Made by a program: the position numbers and the translations under genes. Positions 1 through 7,002 of a DNA stretch of 25,284 nucleotides are shown here, piece by piece. Every line of letters starts with the position of its first letter. Position 1 is the stretch's first letter. The DNA is taken from the IMG/VR virus record IMGVR_UViG_3300008262_000674, positions 1 to 25,284 of that record, one strand, 5' to 3'. The notes under the pieces were generated by a model that saw only the letters and a program-made list of their open reading frames with translations, made no database searches and was not told where the DNA came from. This DNA comes from a virus.

Positions 1-1401
1 GATGCAATTGGTGGTTATATCACTGGCTTATCTGAAGAAATTGGAAAATTACGTCAGTTTAAAAATTACACAAGCCGTAGTGGTGTAATGGCCGAAGCAT
101 TAAACGATGTAACCACTCAGGTAATTGAACGCATTGATCAAATCAAAACAGAAATTGCCGCATTACAACGTCCAGCATATTACGAATCATTTAGAGAAAG
201 TTTTAGCCCTGCGGAAAACATTGATGTTCCTGAAGATCTAATGCAAACATGGGTAGATGCATTGACCGTTAAAACATTTAACGAAGAACTTACAGATGTA
301 TTTCCTTACTTGTATCGACTAGTTAAAGAAAAACAAGATCGTGGATTAACCTACGACGATTTAGTTTCAGAAGCCGCTACCTGCGATGTTTGTCATAAAG
401 ATCCATGCGAGTGTGATGTTGAAGAAAGTTCAGATATGTTTGACGAATTTGAAAGTCAAATAGATGAACTTGCTACACCTGAATTTGAACAAGAAGAAGA
501 AAGCATGCCAGCGATGCAAGCAGAGCAACAAGCAATTCCTCAAGAAGTTGTGGAATTTATTGCCAGTATGTATGATCGTAACACTGGAACTTTCCCACGT
601 GGTGAAGAAGGTGTTAAGATTGCATGTGAAAAGAAGTTTGGACAGCAAGCAGGTCAGTTTGCCAACTATGTGGTTGAAAAACTCAGCATGAAGGGGGAAG
701 GTGCTCCTATTGCAACAACTCCAGGTTCAACTGATCCAGGTGGTGCAGTAGATAACTTCAAACAGCAAATGGCTAACAACACCGAAATTAAATTCCAGAG
801 ACAACAACAAGGTGTTGAAGAAGGGTCGTGCAATATGACCGAAGCAGGTGAAATGTGCGAAGTCCATGGTATGAAAGACTGTGCTAAAGAAGGAATGGAA
901 GGCACAGAAGGAAACATCAACGAAGGACTAATGGACATGATTAAGGCTAAAATTTTGCCAAAAGTCATGCAAGTAGTTGGTGCTGAAAATCAAGATGACA
1001 TTGCTAACAAAGTTAAACAAATTACTGGTGGCAATTTCGCAATCAACAAAGACAACGCTATTAAAGTTGCCACAGCATTTGGTTTCGATCAAATAGTTAA
1101 TAAGAAAGGCAAAACAGAAATGGCCGAAGCCCTAGCAGGAAACTGGCAGGGCAAGATGGTACAGTTGTTATATACACTGGGTCTGGGCGGGTCTGCTATA
1201 GGCGCATCTGCTATGTGGGGTACTGTTGGTGGTAGTTTCATGGCAATCATTGGTACAATACTATTGATGTTTGCTGCCACATTCTTCGGCAGTGACAGAG
1301 GCATGGTCGGTGCTATGGGCAAAGATGGTCGCAAAGGTTTTGATACAGGCGAATCAGTCAATCCAGAATTAGCCCGTATTAAAGAATTAATGAAATATTA
1401 A
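1..1401 (+). CDS. 3' part of a phage protein of unknown function with a hydrophobic C-terminal tail
   Basis: The reading frame is open from base 1, so the gene begins upstream. The first ATG (88) has no ribosome binding site before it and is probably internal. Counting from that ATG, an acidic N-terminal half contains a Cys-rich CxxCxxxxCxC patch near residues 99-109. A second patch (MCEVHGMKDC) lies near residues 256-265; both could bind metal. After about residue 360 the chain becomes Gly/Ala-rich and hydrophobic for about 45 residues, compatible with one or two membrane segments, and then ends in a short charged tail. The stop is followed closely by a strong terminator, so this gene ends its transcription unit and is separate from gp32. 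I do not recognise the family. A structural or membrane-associated virion protein is possible but is only inferred from composition. Confidence 0.7.
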   Translation, partial: DAIGGYITGLSEEIGKLRQFKNYTSRSGVMAEALNDVTTQVIERIDQIKTEIAALQRPAYYESFRESFSPAENIDVPEDLMQTWVDALTVKTFNEELTDVFPYLYRLVKEKQDRGLTYDDLVSEAATCDVCHKDPCECDVEESSDMFDEFESQIDELATPEFEQEEESMPAMQAEQQAIPQEVVEFIASMYDRNTGTFPRGEEGVKIACEKKFGQQAGQFANYVVEKLSMKGEGAPIATTPGSTDPGGAVDNFKQQMANNTEIKFQRQQQGVEEGSCNMTEAGEMCEVHGMKDCAKEGMEGTEGNINEGLMDMIKAKILPKVMQVVGAENQDDIANKVKQITGGNFAINKDNAIKVATAFGFDQIVNKKGKTEMAEALAGNWQGKMVQLLYTLGLGGSAIGASAMWGTVGGSFMAIIGTILLMFAATFFGSDRGMVGAMGKDGRKGFDTGESVNPELARIKELMKY

Positions 1402-1424
1402 TCTGGCAAAATTAAACCAGTTTT

Positions 1425-1444
1425 AAGCAAGAAATGTCTTGCTT
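1425..1444 (+). other. Small RNA hairpin after the first gene
   Basis: An 8-bp perfect stem (AAGCAAGA with TCTTGCTT) closes an AATG loop 24 bases after the stop at 1401. It has no T-tract of its own. It stands just before the stronger terminator hairpin and could protect the mRNA 3' end. Confidence 0.5.
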
Positions 1445-1452
1445 TACTAAAT

Positions 1453-1490
1453 AAAAGTGCGTACAATAACATGTATGCACTTTTTGTTTT
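1453..1490 (+). terminator. Rho-independent terminator before gp32
   Basis: AAAAGTGCGTACA pairs with TGTATGCACTTTT through 13 pairs (one G-T wobble) around an ATAACA loop. The run TTTTTGTTTT follows directly. This is a textbook intrinsic terminator. The A-run on the 5' side means it could also work on the opposite strand. It separates the first gene from gp32. Confidence 0.85.
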
Positions 1491-1501
1491 ACACGGTGTA
1501 A
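1489..1501. promoter_or_regulatory. Short palindrome in the gp32 leader region
   Basis: TTACAC-G-GTGTAA is a perfect 6-bp inverted repeat between the terminator and the gp32 start, about 53 bases upstream of the ATG. It may be an operator or an mRNA hairpin. T4 gp32 is known to repress its own translation through a structured leader, but no pseudoknot like that of T4 is obvious here. Confidence 0.3.
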
Positions 1502-1553
1502 GACAAATATAGGCAAAAACGCAGTACATAGGCATATTAAAAGGAGAACTATT

Positions 1554-2156
1554 ATGGCCACATTAGCAGAAATTCGTGCAAAACTACAGGCACAAGAAAC
1601 ACGTTCAAATGGCGGAGACCGCCCCGTTGGCGACAACGCAATCTATCCATTCTGGAACCTAGAGCAAGGTAAAGAATCCACAGTCCGATTCCTTCCGGAT
1701 GGCGACTCAAACAACACATTCTTCTGGGCAGAGCGTTTGATGATCAAACTGCCATTCGCAGGCATCAAAGGCGAAACAGACAACAAACAAGTTCAAGTAC
1801 AAGTTCCATGTATGGAAATGTACGGCGAGGCTTGCCCAATCCTATCAGAAGTTCGCGGTTGGTTCAAAGACAAGAGTCTAGAAGAGCAAGGTCGTAAGTA
1901 CTGGAAAAAGCGTAGTTACATTTTCCAAGGCTTTGTTGTAGAAGACGGCTTGAAAGAAGAAAGTCATCCAGAAAATCCAATCCGTCGATTCATCATCGGC
2001 CCACAAATTTTCCAATTGATCAAGTCAGCATTGGTTGATCCAGAGTTGGAAGAATTGCCAACTGACCTAGCACGTGGCGTTGACTTTAAATTAGTCAAGA
2101 CCAGCAAAGGTGGATACGCAGATTATTCTACATCAAAGTGGAGCCTTCTTGCCTAA
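1554..2156 (+). CDS. 32: gp32 single-stranded DNA-binding protein, N-terminal and core part (frame ends early)
   Basis: This is the helix-destabilising protein that coats single-stranded DNA and organises T4-type replication, recombination and repair. The basic N-terminus (LAEIRAKLQAQ) fits the cooperativity domain. The core includes KYWKKRSYIFQGFVV, close to the aromatic DNA-binding face of T4 gp32, and the GGYADYSTSKW segment corresponding to T4 SNYDESKF. Only two Cys occur in the zinc-site region (C86, C94), so the T4 His-Cys3 zinc site is not obviously conserved. The ribosome binding site AAAAGGAG lies 7 bases before the ATG. The frame stops at 2154-2156, immediately after STSKW, and the homologous C-terminus continues in the +1 frame. 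This is therefore either a single-base indel or a frameshift site. Confidence 0.9.
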   Translation: MATLAEIRAKLQAQETRSNGGDRPVGDNAIYPFWNLEQGKESTVRFLPDGDSNNTFFWAERLMIKLPFAGIKGETDNKQVQVQVPCMEMYGEACPILSEVRGWFKDKSLEEQGRKYWKKRSYIFQGFVVEDGLKEESHPENPIRRFIIGPQIFQLIKSALVDPELEELPTDLARGVDFKLVKTSKGGYADYSTSKWSLLA

Positions 2157-2454
2157 GAAGCCTACAGATGTAGAAATTCGAGTTATCAAAGAAATGTTTG
2201 AAGCCAGTGTCAACGGTGAGCCGTTTGACAAAGAAGCATGGGGACAGTATTTCCGTCCAGCAGGTATGGGACAAGTAACTGGTGATCCTAACAAAGCAAC
2301 ATCTGCTCCAGCAGATAGTTATGTTGATCCAGATGAAGTTCCAGCCAAGCCAGCGGTAACACGCCCTACGGCTCCAGCACAAACTGCTCCAGCAAATGGT
2401 AGCGGTCGTGCAGAAGACATTCTTGCGATGATTCGCAATCGTCAAAAATCTTAA
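2110..2454 (+). CDS. 32: gp32 C-terminal part, in the +1 frame
   Basis: This is the continuation of gp32. True homology probably begins near 2145-2157 (KKPTDVEIRVIKEMF); the ATG at 2110 lies inside the upstream gp32 segment and encodes unrelated residues there, so it is unlikely to be a real start. The chain goes on through EPFDKEAWGQYF, a Pro/Ala/Thr-rich linker and a compact end (GRAEDILAMIRNRQ) that could be the partner-binding tail, although it is less acidic than the T4 tail. Joined to the upstream part, the product would be about 300 residues, matching T4 gp32 (301). No ribosome binding site precedes 2110. An 11-bp hairpin follows the stop. Confidence 0.8.
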   Translation: MDTQIILHQSGAFLPKKPTDVEIRVIKEMFEASVNGEPFDKEAWGQYFRPAGMGQVTGDPNKATSAPADSYVDPDEVPAKPAVTRPTAPAQTAPANGSGRAEDILAMIRNRQKS

Positions 2455-2465
2455 TCGATTAGAGA

Positions 2466-2492
2466 AAGTATAGAGGTTCTGCCTCTATACTT
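2466..2492 (+). terminator. Strong hairpin after gp32
   Basis: AAGTATAGAGG and CCTCTATACTT form a perfect 11-bp stem around a TTCTG loop, 11 bases after the gp32 stop. The following bases (CTTGCC) are not a T-run. It may be a weak terminator, an attenuator or an RNA-stabilising stem that raises the gp32 message relative to the downstream uvsX genes. Confidence 0.6.
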
Positions 2493-2516
2493 CTTGCCAC
2501 CACACGGAGAATAATT

Positions 2517-2711
2517 ATGGCTAAAAAATTAAACAAACTATCAAAGGTAAATGAATCATTTACTGTTAATCGTTACGACAATGGCTTTATGATTGAAGTC
2601 GGCGGACGTGACGGCGAAAATGACTGGAAGAACTGCAAGATTATGTGCAGTACAGAAGCCGAATTGATTGAAGTAATCAAGGAAGCACTATCAATGGAAT
2701 TGGACTCTTAA
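2517..2711 (+). CDS. Small phage protein between gp32 and uvsX, function unknown
   Basis: A 64-residue protein with a good ribosome binding site (GGAG, 7 bases before the ATG). It starts one base before uvsX in the same operon: its stop at 2709-2711 is followed by the uvsX ATG at 2713. The sequence has a Lys-rich N-terminus, a central FTVNRYDNGFMIEVGGRDG stretch likely to form beta strands, and a Glu-rich C-terminal helix (EAELIEVIKEAL). Similar small proteins are, from memory, common beside recombination genes of marine T4-like phages, but I know no assigned function. Its position suggests co-expression with UvsX and gp32. Confidence 0.8.
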   Translation: MAKKLNKLSKVNESFTVNRYDNGFMIEVGGRDGENDWKNCKIMCSTEAELIEVIKEALSMELDS

Positions 2712-2712
2712 T

Positions 2713-3801
2713 ATGGCAACTAAAGCGTTCGACTTATCAAAATTTCGTAAGACTCTGACAAAAAGTATTGATGGACTTGGTGTCGGTTTTAATGATCCAA
2801 CAGACTGGATCAGCACAGGCAACTATGCCTTGAACTATCTAATCAGCAGTGACTTTAACAAAGGTGTTCCACTGGGTAAAGTTACTGTACTAGCAGGTGA
2901 ATCTGGCGCAGGTAAAAGTTATATCTGTTCAGGTAACCTAATCAAAGCCGCACAACAGCAAGGTATCTATGTGGTGTTGATTGACAGTGAAAATGCGCTG
3001 GACGAAGCATGGTTACACGCATTGGGTGTCGATACCAGCGAAGATAAGTTGTTGAAACTTAACATGGCTATGATTGACGACGTGGCTAAAACTATCAGTG
3101 AGTTCATGAAAGAATACAAAGTAATGGACGAAGCAACTCGTCCTAAAGTATTGTTTGTGATTGACAGTTTGGGTATGTTGTTAACTCCTACAGACGTTAA
3201 TCAGTTCGAAGCAGGCGAAATGAAAGGTGACATGGGTCGTAAGCCTAAGGCACTTACTAGTTTGGTTCGTAACTGCGTTAATATGTTCGGTAGTTACAAT
3301 GTTGGATTGGTTTGTACTAACCATACCTACGCAAGCCAGGACATGTTTGATCCAGATGACAAGATTTCAGGTGGTCAAGGTTTCATTTACGCAAGCAGTA
3401 TTGTTATCGCTATGCGTAAGTTGAAATTGAAGACTGATGCTGACGGTAATAAGACTACCACAGTAAATGGTATTCGTGCCGCATGTAAGATTATGAAAAC
3501 TCGTTATGCAAAGCCCTTTGAAAGTGTACAGGTCGAGATTCCTTATGAAACTGGTATGAGTCCATACAGCGGTATGGTAGACTTGTGCGAAGCCAAAGGT
3601 ATTTTGACAAAAGATGGCAATAGACTTAAATACACGTCAATAGATGGTACAGAAATTAAAATGTATCGTAAAGAATGGGACCGTAATGAAGAGGGTGGTC
3701 TGGACAAGATCATGCTTGAGTTCAATCAAACTATTGCCGCTAAAGTAGCAACTCCATCTATTGATCAAGACACTGGAGAAATTTTAGAAAATGTTGACTG
3801 A
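2713..3801 (+). CDS. uvsX: UvsX RecA-like recombinase
   Basis: This is the phage strand-exchange protein that forms filaments on single-stranded DNA, displaces gp32 and starts recombination-dependent replication. The 362-residue chain (T4 UvsX is 391) has Walker A GESGAGKS at residues 62-69, Walker B in VLFVIDSLGML, and a RecA-style TNHTYAS stretch followed by GGQGFIYASSIV near the DNA-binding loops. The C-terminus is slightly acidic. The start is set by a one-base gap from the preceding 64-aa gene. The last 11 bases overlap the start of the 85-aa acidic protein. Location beside gp32 is consistent with shared early or middle expression. Confidence 0.95.
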   Translation: MATKAFDLSKFRKTLTKSIDGLGVGFNDPTDWISTGNYALNYLISSDFNKGVPLGKVTVLAGESGAGKSYICSGNLIKAAQQQGIYVVLIDSENALDEAWLHALGVDTSEDKLLKLNMAMIDDVAKTISEFMKEYKVMDEATRPKVLFVIDSLGMLLTPTDVNQFEAGEMKGDMGRKPKALTSLVRNCVNMFGSYNVGLVCTNHTYASQDMFDPDDKISGGQGFIYASSIVIAMRKLKLKTDADGNKTTTVNGIRAACKIMKTRYAKPFESVQVEIPYETGMSPYSGMVDLCEAKGILTKDGNRLKYTSIDGTEIKMYRKEWDRNEEGGLDKIMLEFNQTIAAKVATPSIDQDTGEILENVD

Positions 3802-4048
3802 AGATAATATTATTGATATCTGGACTGGCTTAAAAGAGTTTTTTGATAAAAAAGCCCTTGAAACTGTTGCAGGCAAGTATGTTGATATACTTGCTGATAA
3901 TGGTGTACAAGAGCATGTGTTTAAGGCAGCAATGGGCGGTGACGAAGATCTTGATGCCGCTATTGAATACTACTTAGACGACAGCGATGGCGACGAAGAC
4001 GAAGATCTTGATTACAGTTCAGAAAACTATGACTATGATGAGGACTAA
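3791..4048 (+). CDS. 85-aa protein with a strongly acidic C-terminal tail
   Basis: The gene overlaps the end of uvsX by 11 bases and ends in a TAATG junction with the next gene, so all three are translationally linked. The N-terminal 60 residues look helical (DNIIDIWTGLKEFFDKK; VDILADNGVQEHVFKAA). From about residue 63 to the end the chain is almost only Asp, Glu, Tyr and Ser. Such a tail could act as a DNA mimic or as a docking segment for UvsX or gp32. I recall similar genes after uvsX in cyanophages but no proven function. Confidence 0.75.
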   Translation: MLTEDNIIDIWTGLKEFFDKKALETVAGKYVDILADNGVQEHVFKAAMGGDEDLDAAIEYYLDDSDGDEDEDLDYSSENYDYDED

Positions 4049-4503
4049 TGGGCTGGTATAATGAAGTCAGTAAGGACATAGGAAAAATTCCTGACGCTGT
4101 TCTCTTTTTTGAAAACGAATTAGAGGATGCACGTCAGGAAGTCCGTCTTTTTGGCAATTTAGAAAAAGCAGCCGCAAGTATGCCGGGTACTGTTGAACAC
4201 AGATTCGGCCAACTTCAAGAAATTGAAGCCATACTTGAATACCTCAATATTGAGTTACGTAGACTTAAAAGCAGTTTCTTTAGAAAGTATTTAGAAGGTT
4301 ATGCTCGTGCATTGAGTAGCAGAGATTGCGAAAAATATGTCGACGGTGAAAGCGATGTTGTTGATATGGAAAAGATTATCAACGAGTTTGCGTTACTTCG
4401 TAACAAGTGGTTGGGAATTACTAAAGGCTTAGATCAAAAGCAATGGCAAATTACCAACATTACTAAACTACGTGTTGCCGGTATGGAAGACGCTAGAATT
4501 TAA
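4048..4503 (+). CDS. Conserved-looking 151-aa helical protein; possible UvsY-type recombination mediator
   Basis: The gene starts in a TAATG overlap with the 85-aa gene and is third in the uvsX operon. The chain is mainly helical, with a basic central part (YLNIELRRLKSSFFRKYLEGY) and a C-terminal block (INEFALLRNKWLGITKGLDQ, then ITKLRVAGMED). The order of features (basic middle, Tyr-rich stretch, conserved-looking C-terminal helix) resembles T4 UvsY, a 137-aa loader of UvsX onto gp32-coated DNA whose C-terminus ends in a similar IKHIQDMRAFEAG pattern. The resemblance is weak, so this is a hypothesis. It converges with the dehydrogenase gene on the other strand, overlapping by 4 bases. Confidence 0.75.
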   Translation: MGWYNEVSKDIGKIPDAVLFFENELEDARQEVRLFGNLEKAAASMPGTVEHRFGQLQEIEAILEYLNIELRRLKSSFFRKYLEGYARALSSRDCEKYVDGESDVVDMEKIINEFALLRNKWLGITKGLDQKQWQITNITKLRVAGMEDARI

Positions 4504-5291
4504 GGACGCATACCTGGAAAGACTGTACGTTTGAATTTTTGATTATCTGCATCAATCGTTTCAAATAATTTTAAATCGAGCCCTAGTTGTTTCGTAAGAG
4601 CATCTAGGGCTTTTGTGTCTTTGGGTAAACACATGCCACCGTAACCTCGTAGTTTATCATTGACATCTAGATAGTCTGGGCTTGCAGTTCCTCTAATTAG
4701 ATATGTATCCTTGATTTTTTCATAGTCGGCTCCAAGATGTTGACAAATTTCATAGATTGCATTTGCAAATACAATTCTTGTTGCATTGAATACATTAGAA
4801 TAATACTTTAACACTTCGGCTTCTGTAGGAGTCATCATAACTGTATTTTTAGGAAAATAACCGTGGCTATTAACCACAACACGATATATTTCTTCGTCGT
4901 GACACCCAACTGCTAGTAAATTATGATTAACAACAAAATCTTCTACTGCACTACGCTCACGTAAAAATTCTGGAACAAAACATAACCTTAAATTAGTTTC
5001 ACCAATTAACTGTTCTGTCGTTCCAGGTACACTAGTCGATTTAAGTGCAACAACGCCAGCATAGGCAAGTCTTTCTAGATCACGAATAGTTTGCTTTACA
5101 ACACTTAAATCGCAACTGCCATCATCGGCTTCTGGTGTAGGCACACATACATAAACAATTTCAGTATCTATTACATTTTCAATATTAGTATTGTATTTTG
5201 GATCGTGTACAGATACTTCATGGTCTAATAGTTCGAAACCTTTACGGCAAGCACTACCAACAGCACCCACACCTATTATGCCTACTTTCAT
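4500..5291 (-). CDS. Short UDP-glucose/GDP-mannose 6-dehydrogenase-type enzyme
   Basis: Family members oxidise C6 of a nucleotide sugar in two NAD-dependent steps to a uronic acid. An N-terminal Rossmann motif (GVGAVGSA, residues 7-14), VCVPTP (48-53), PEFLRERS (107-114), EAEVLKYYSNVFNATR with Lys162 and Asn166, and the catalytic-Cys motif GYGGMCLPKD with Cys221 are all visible. Usual members have 390-450 residues. This one has 263 and stops about 40 residues after the catalytic Cys, so the C-terminal UDP-binding domain is missing. Catalytic residues look intact, so it may be a compact phage form that works as a dimer or uses another substrate. It follows the epimerase gene in a 4-base ATGA overlap. 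Confidence 0.88.
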   Translation of the reverse strand: MKVGIIGVGAVGSACRKGFELLDHEVSVHDPKYNTNIENVIDTEIVYVCVPTPEADDGSCDLSVVKQTIRDLERLAYAGVVALKSTSVPGTTEQLIGETNLRLCFVPEFLRERSAVEDFVVNHNLLAVGCHDEEIYRVVVNSHGYFPKNTVMMTPTEAEVLKYYSNVFNATRIVFANAIYEICQHLGADYEKIKDTYLIRGTASPDYLDVNDKLRGYGGMCLPKDTKALDALTKQLGLDLKLFETIDADNQKFKRTVFPGMRP

Positions 5292-6166
5292 AAACTCTCC
5301 AATGTTAATCTGATACCTTCTTCTAGTGATACTTTGGGTTGAAAATTTGTCAATGACTTTAGTTTTGTTACGTCACCTTCTCTGCGACTAACACTGCCTT
5401 GCGGAGCATCTTCCAATACTAAATTACCAGTTATATTGCTTTGCTGACAAATTATTTCTGCTATTTCTTTAATAGAACGTTCGTCGGCGACACCGACATT
5501 CACGATTTGATTCTTGCAATTATCATTAAACAAAATATCAACTGTGGCATCTACTGCGTCACTGACGTACATAAAACTTCTAGTGTTGCTCCAACCTTTT
5601 AATGACAAGTCACCTTGTTTTGCTCTAGCAAAAAATTCTGGAATAAAATGATCTACCTGACCTGGCCCGTAGACGTTGTGATATCTAATTATTGAATAAT
5701 CTTGCTTAAATTGATGATGGGCGGCAATTACCTGTACTTCGTTGGCTATCTTACTACCACCATAACTCCATCGAGGATTTGTAACATCGTTGATTACCAA
5801 CGGCACTGTTTCGTCAGTAGGTACAGCCCAGTTGAACGTGTCTACTGCACCTGCATAACTTTCGCAAGTTCCTGTAAAGATAAAACGTTCGACCTTACCC
5901 GCATATCTTTCTAACAAATACTGTGTGGGTAGCAAGTTGTCACGAACAACATCAAATGGTCGTTGATAAAAATGCTTAGTGCCATTAAATGCTGCCAAAT
6001 GAACCACCATGTCAACATCGGGTAACAATGTTGTATCTTCGTAATTAGACAAATCAAACCCTAATTTACGGTCAGCCTCGATCACGTGATGTCCTAATTC
6101 ATTTAAAACTTTGCAAAGATGCTGGCCGATAAAGCCTCTACTACCTGTGACTAAAATTGTTTTCAT
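5288..6166 (-). CDS. NAD-dependent epimerase/dehydratase (extended SDR family)
   Basis: This is a nucleotide-sugar-modifying enzyme. The N-terminal GSRGFIG (residues 8-14) is the GxxGxxG cofactor motif. VDMVVHLAA follows at about 51-59, and the active-site pair is Tyr135 and Lys139 in SYGGSK. The usual SDR Ser/Thr falls in FTGTCES (97-103). The C-terminal RSFMYVSDAV segment is typical of UDP-glucose 4-epimerase-like and dTDP-glucose dehydratase-like enzymes; the exact substrate cannot be read from sequence. At 292 residues it is near full length. It is the first gene of the leftward pair with the dehydrogenase. A late-like GATAAATA box ends five bases before its ATG, predicting a leaderless message. 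Confidence 0.88.
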   Translation of the reverse strand: MKTILVTGSRGFIGQHLCKVLNELGHHVIEADRKLGFDLSNYEDTTLLPDVDMVVHLAAFNGTKHFYQRPFDVVRDNLLPTQYLLERYAGKVERFIFTGTCESYAGAVDTFNWAVPTDETVPLVINDVTNPRWSYGGSKIANEVQVIAAHHQFKQDYSIIRYHNVYGPGQVDHFIPEFFARAKQGDLSLKGWSNTRSFMYVSDAVDATVDILFNDNCKNQIVNVGVADERSIKEIAEIICQQSNITGNLVLEDAPQGSVSRREGDVTKLKSLTNFQPKVSLEEGIRLTLESL

Positions 6167-6171
6167 AACGT

Positions 6172-6179
6172 TATTTATC
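6172..6179 (-). promoter_or_regulatory. Late-promoter-like box, leftward (epimerase-dehydrogenase pair)
   Basis: On the minus strand the sequence reads GATAAATA, one base off the T4 late consensus TATAAATA. Exactly five bases separate it from the epimerase ATG, so the expected start site is the A of the ATG. It forms the left half of an inverted repeat (TATTTA-TCGGC-TAAATA) with the box on the other strand. Confidence 0.55.
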
Positions 6180-6180
6180 G

Positions 6181-6188
6181 GCTAAATA
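6181..6188 (+). promoter_or_regulatory. Late-promoter-like box, rightward (glycosyltransferase operon)
   Basis: GCTAAATA matches the last six bases of the T4 late -10 consensus. It lies 21 bases before the ATG at 6210, leaving a leader of about 15 bases with a weak GGA ribosome binding site. It is the mirror half of the leftward box. Confidence 0.45.
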
Positions 6189-6209
6189 TGAGCAGATAAT
6201 GGAAAACAC

Positions 6210-7001
6210 ATGAAATCTATCAAAGTTATTACCTCGCAACATAAGCCATACTATGATTCTATAGGAAAACACTGCATAACATCATTCTTAGAATTTTGGC
6301 CAAAAGAGATAAAGTTAGAACTTTATGCAGAAGAATTTGACCCTAACATCACAGACGAAAGGCTTGTTGTTAATAGAATGAATAGTGTCCTTAATACTTG
6401 GCAACAGTACATCAATTTAAGAGAAGTAACTAAAAAGACTAAGATGGCAAAATTTTGGCTCAAAAGTTTTGTTAAAATCCACGCTATGGAAAATACTTCA
6501 GAAGATATTTTGATCTGGTTAGATAGCGATGTAATAACTCATAAAAATATTAGTGTAGATTATCTCGAAAGTTTACTGCCAGAAGATCATCTACTATGCG
6601 ATATTCCTTCTTTAGGAAAATTAAAAAATAAAGAAAGCGAAACTGGATTTTGTATGATCAATACAAAACACAAAGATTTTTCTTTGTTTTTATCAAACTA
6701 TAAAAAATTCTACGAAACAAAGGAAGGTACTAGTGCGTTACCTAGAGATATAGATTCATCTGTCTGGTGGGCCGCTAGACAGCAAGTAGTATCTACAGGA
6801 ACTAAAGTAAATGGGTTAAGTTCAACAATAAACAGTCATGTTCCTTTTATGGGAACTTGTTTAAAAGATTACATGAGACACTGGGTAACAAAATCTAACA
6901 AGGCTGCATACCAAAAAAATCATGACATAACTTTCGAAGAACAAGGCATTTATAACTCAACGGTCGAAAAATCTACCGGCGAAATTATATTTAGGAAGTA
7001 A
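6210..7001 (+). CDS. GT-A-type glycosyltransferase (paralogue A)
   Basis: A predicted sugar-nucleotide-dependent glycosyltransferase of 263 residues. The metal-binding DxD motif is D105-S-D107 in LIWLDSDVIT. The N-terminus (ITSQHKPYYD...SFLEFWP...LYAEEF) shares a clear pattern with the products of 9796-10632 and 10629-11378: a Y-Y pair, then SF, then WP, then a YxED-like end. These three are paralogues. A downstream SETGFCMINT segment matches CETGFFIANK in paralogue C. It begins the rightward operon, with a one-base gap to the methyltransferase gene. It probably decorates a virion component or a host-surface glycan; the acceptor is unknown. Confidence 0.75.
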   Translation: MKSIKVITSQHKPYYDSIGKHCITSFLEFWPKEIKLELYAEEFDPNITDERLVVNRMNSVLNTWQQYINLREVTKKTKMAKFWLKSFVKIHAMENTSEDILIWLDSDVITHKNISVDYLESLLPEDHLLCDIPSLGKLKNKESETGFCMINTKHKDFSLFLSNYKKFYETKEGTSALPRDIDSSVWWAARQQVVSTGTKVNGLSSTINSHVPFMGTCLKDYMRHWVTKSNKAAYQKNHDITFEEQGIYNSTVEKSTGEIIFRK

Positions 7002-7002
7002 A

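Noticed and set aside
666-968. 100-aa open frame antisense to the first gene
   Set aside because: It is a shadow frame, Ser/Pro-rich, with no ribosome binding site or promoter.
4055-4062. TATAAT-like sequence at the start of the 151-aa gene
   Set aside because: It falls inside codons for GWYNE and has no -35 element at the right distance, so it is probably chance.
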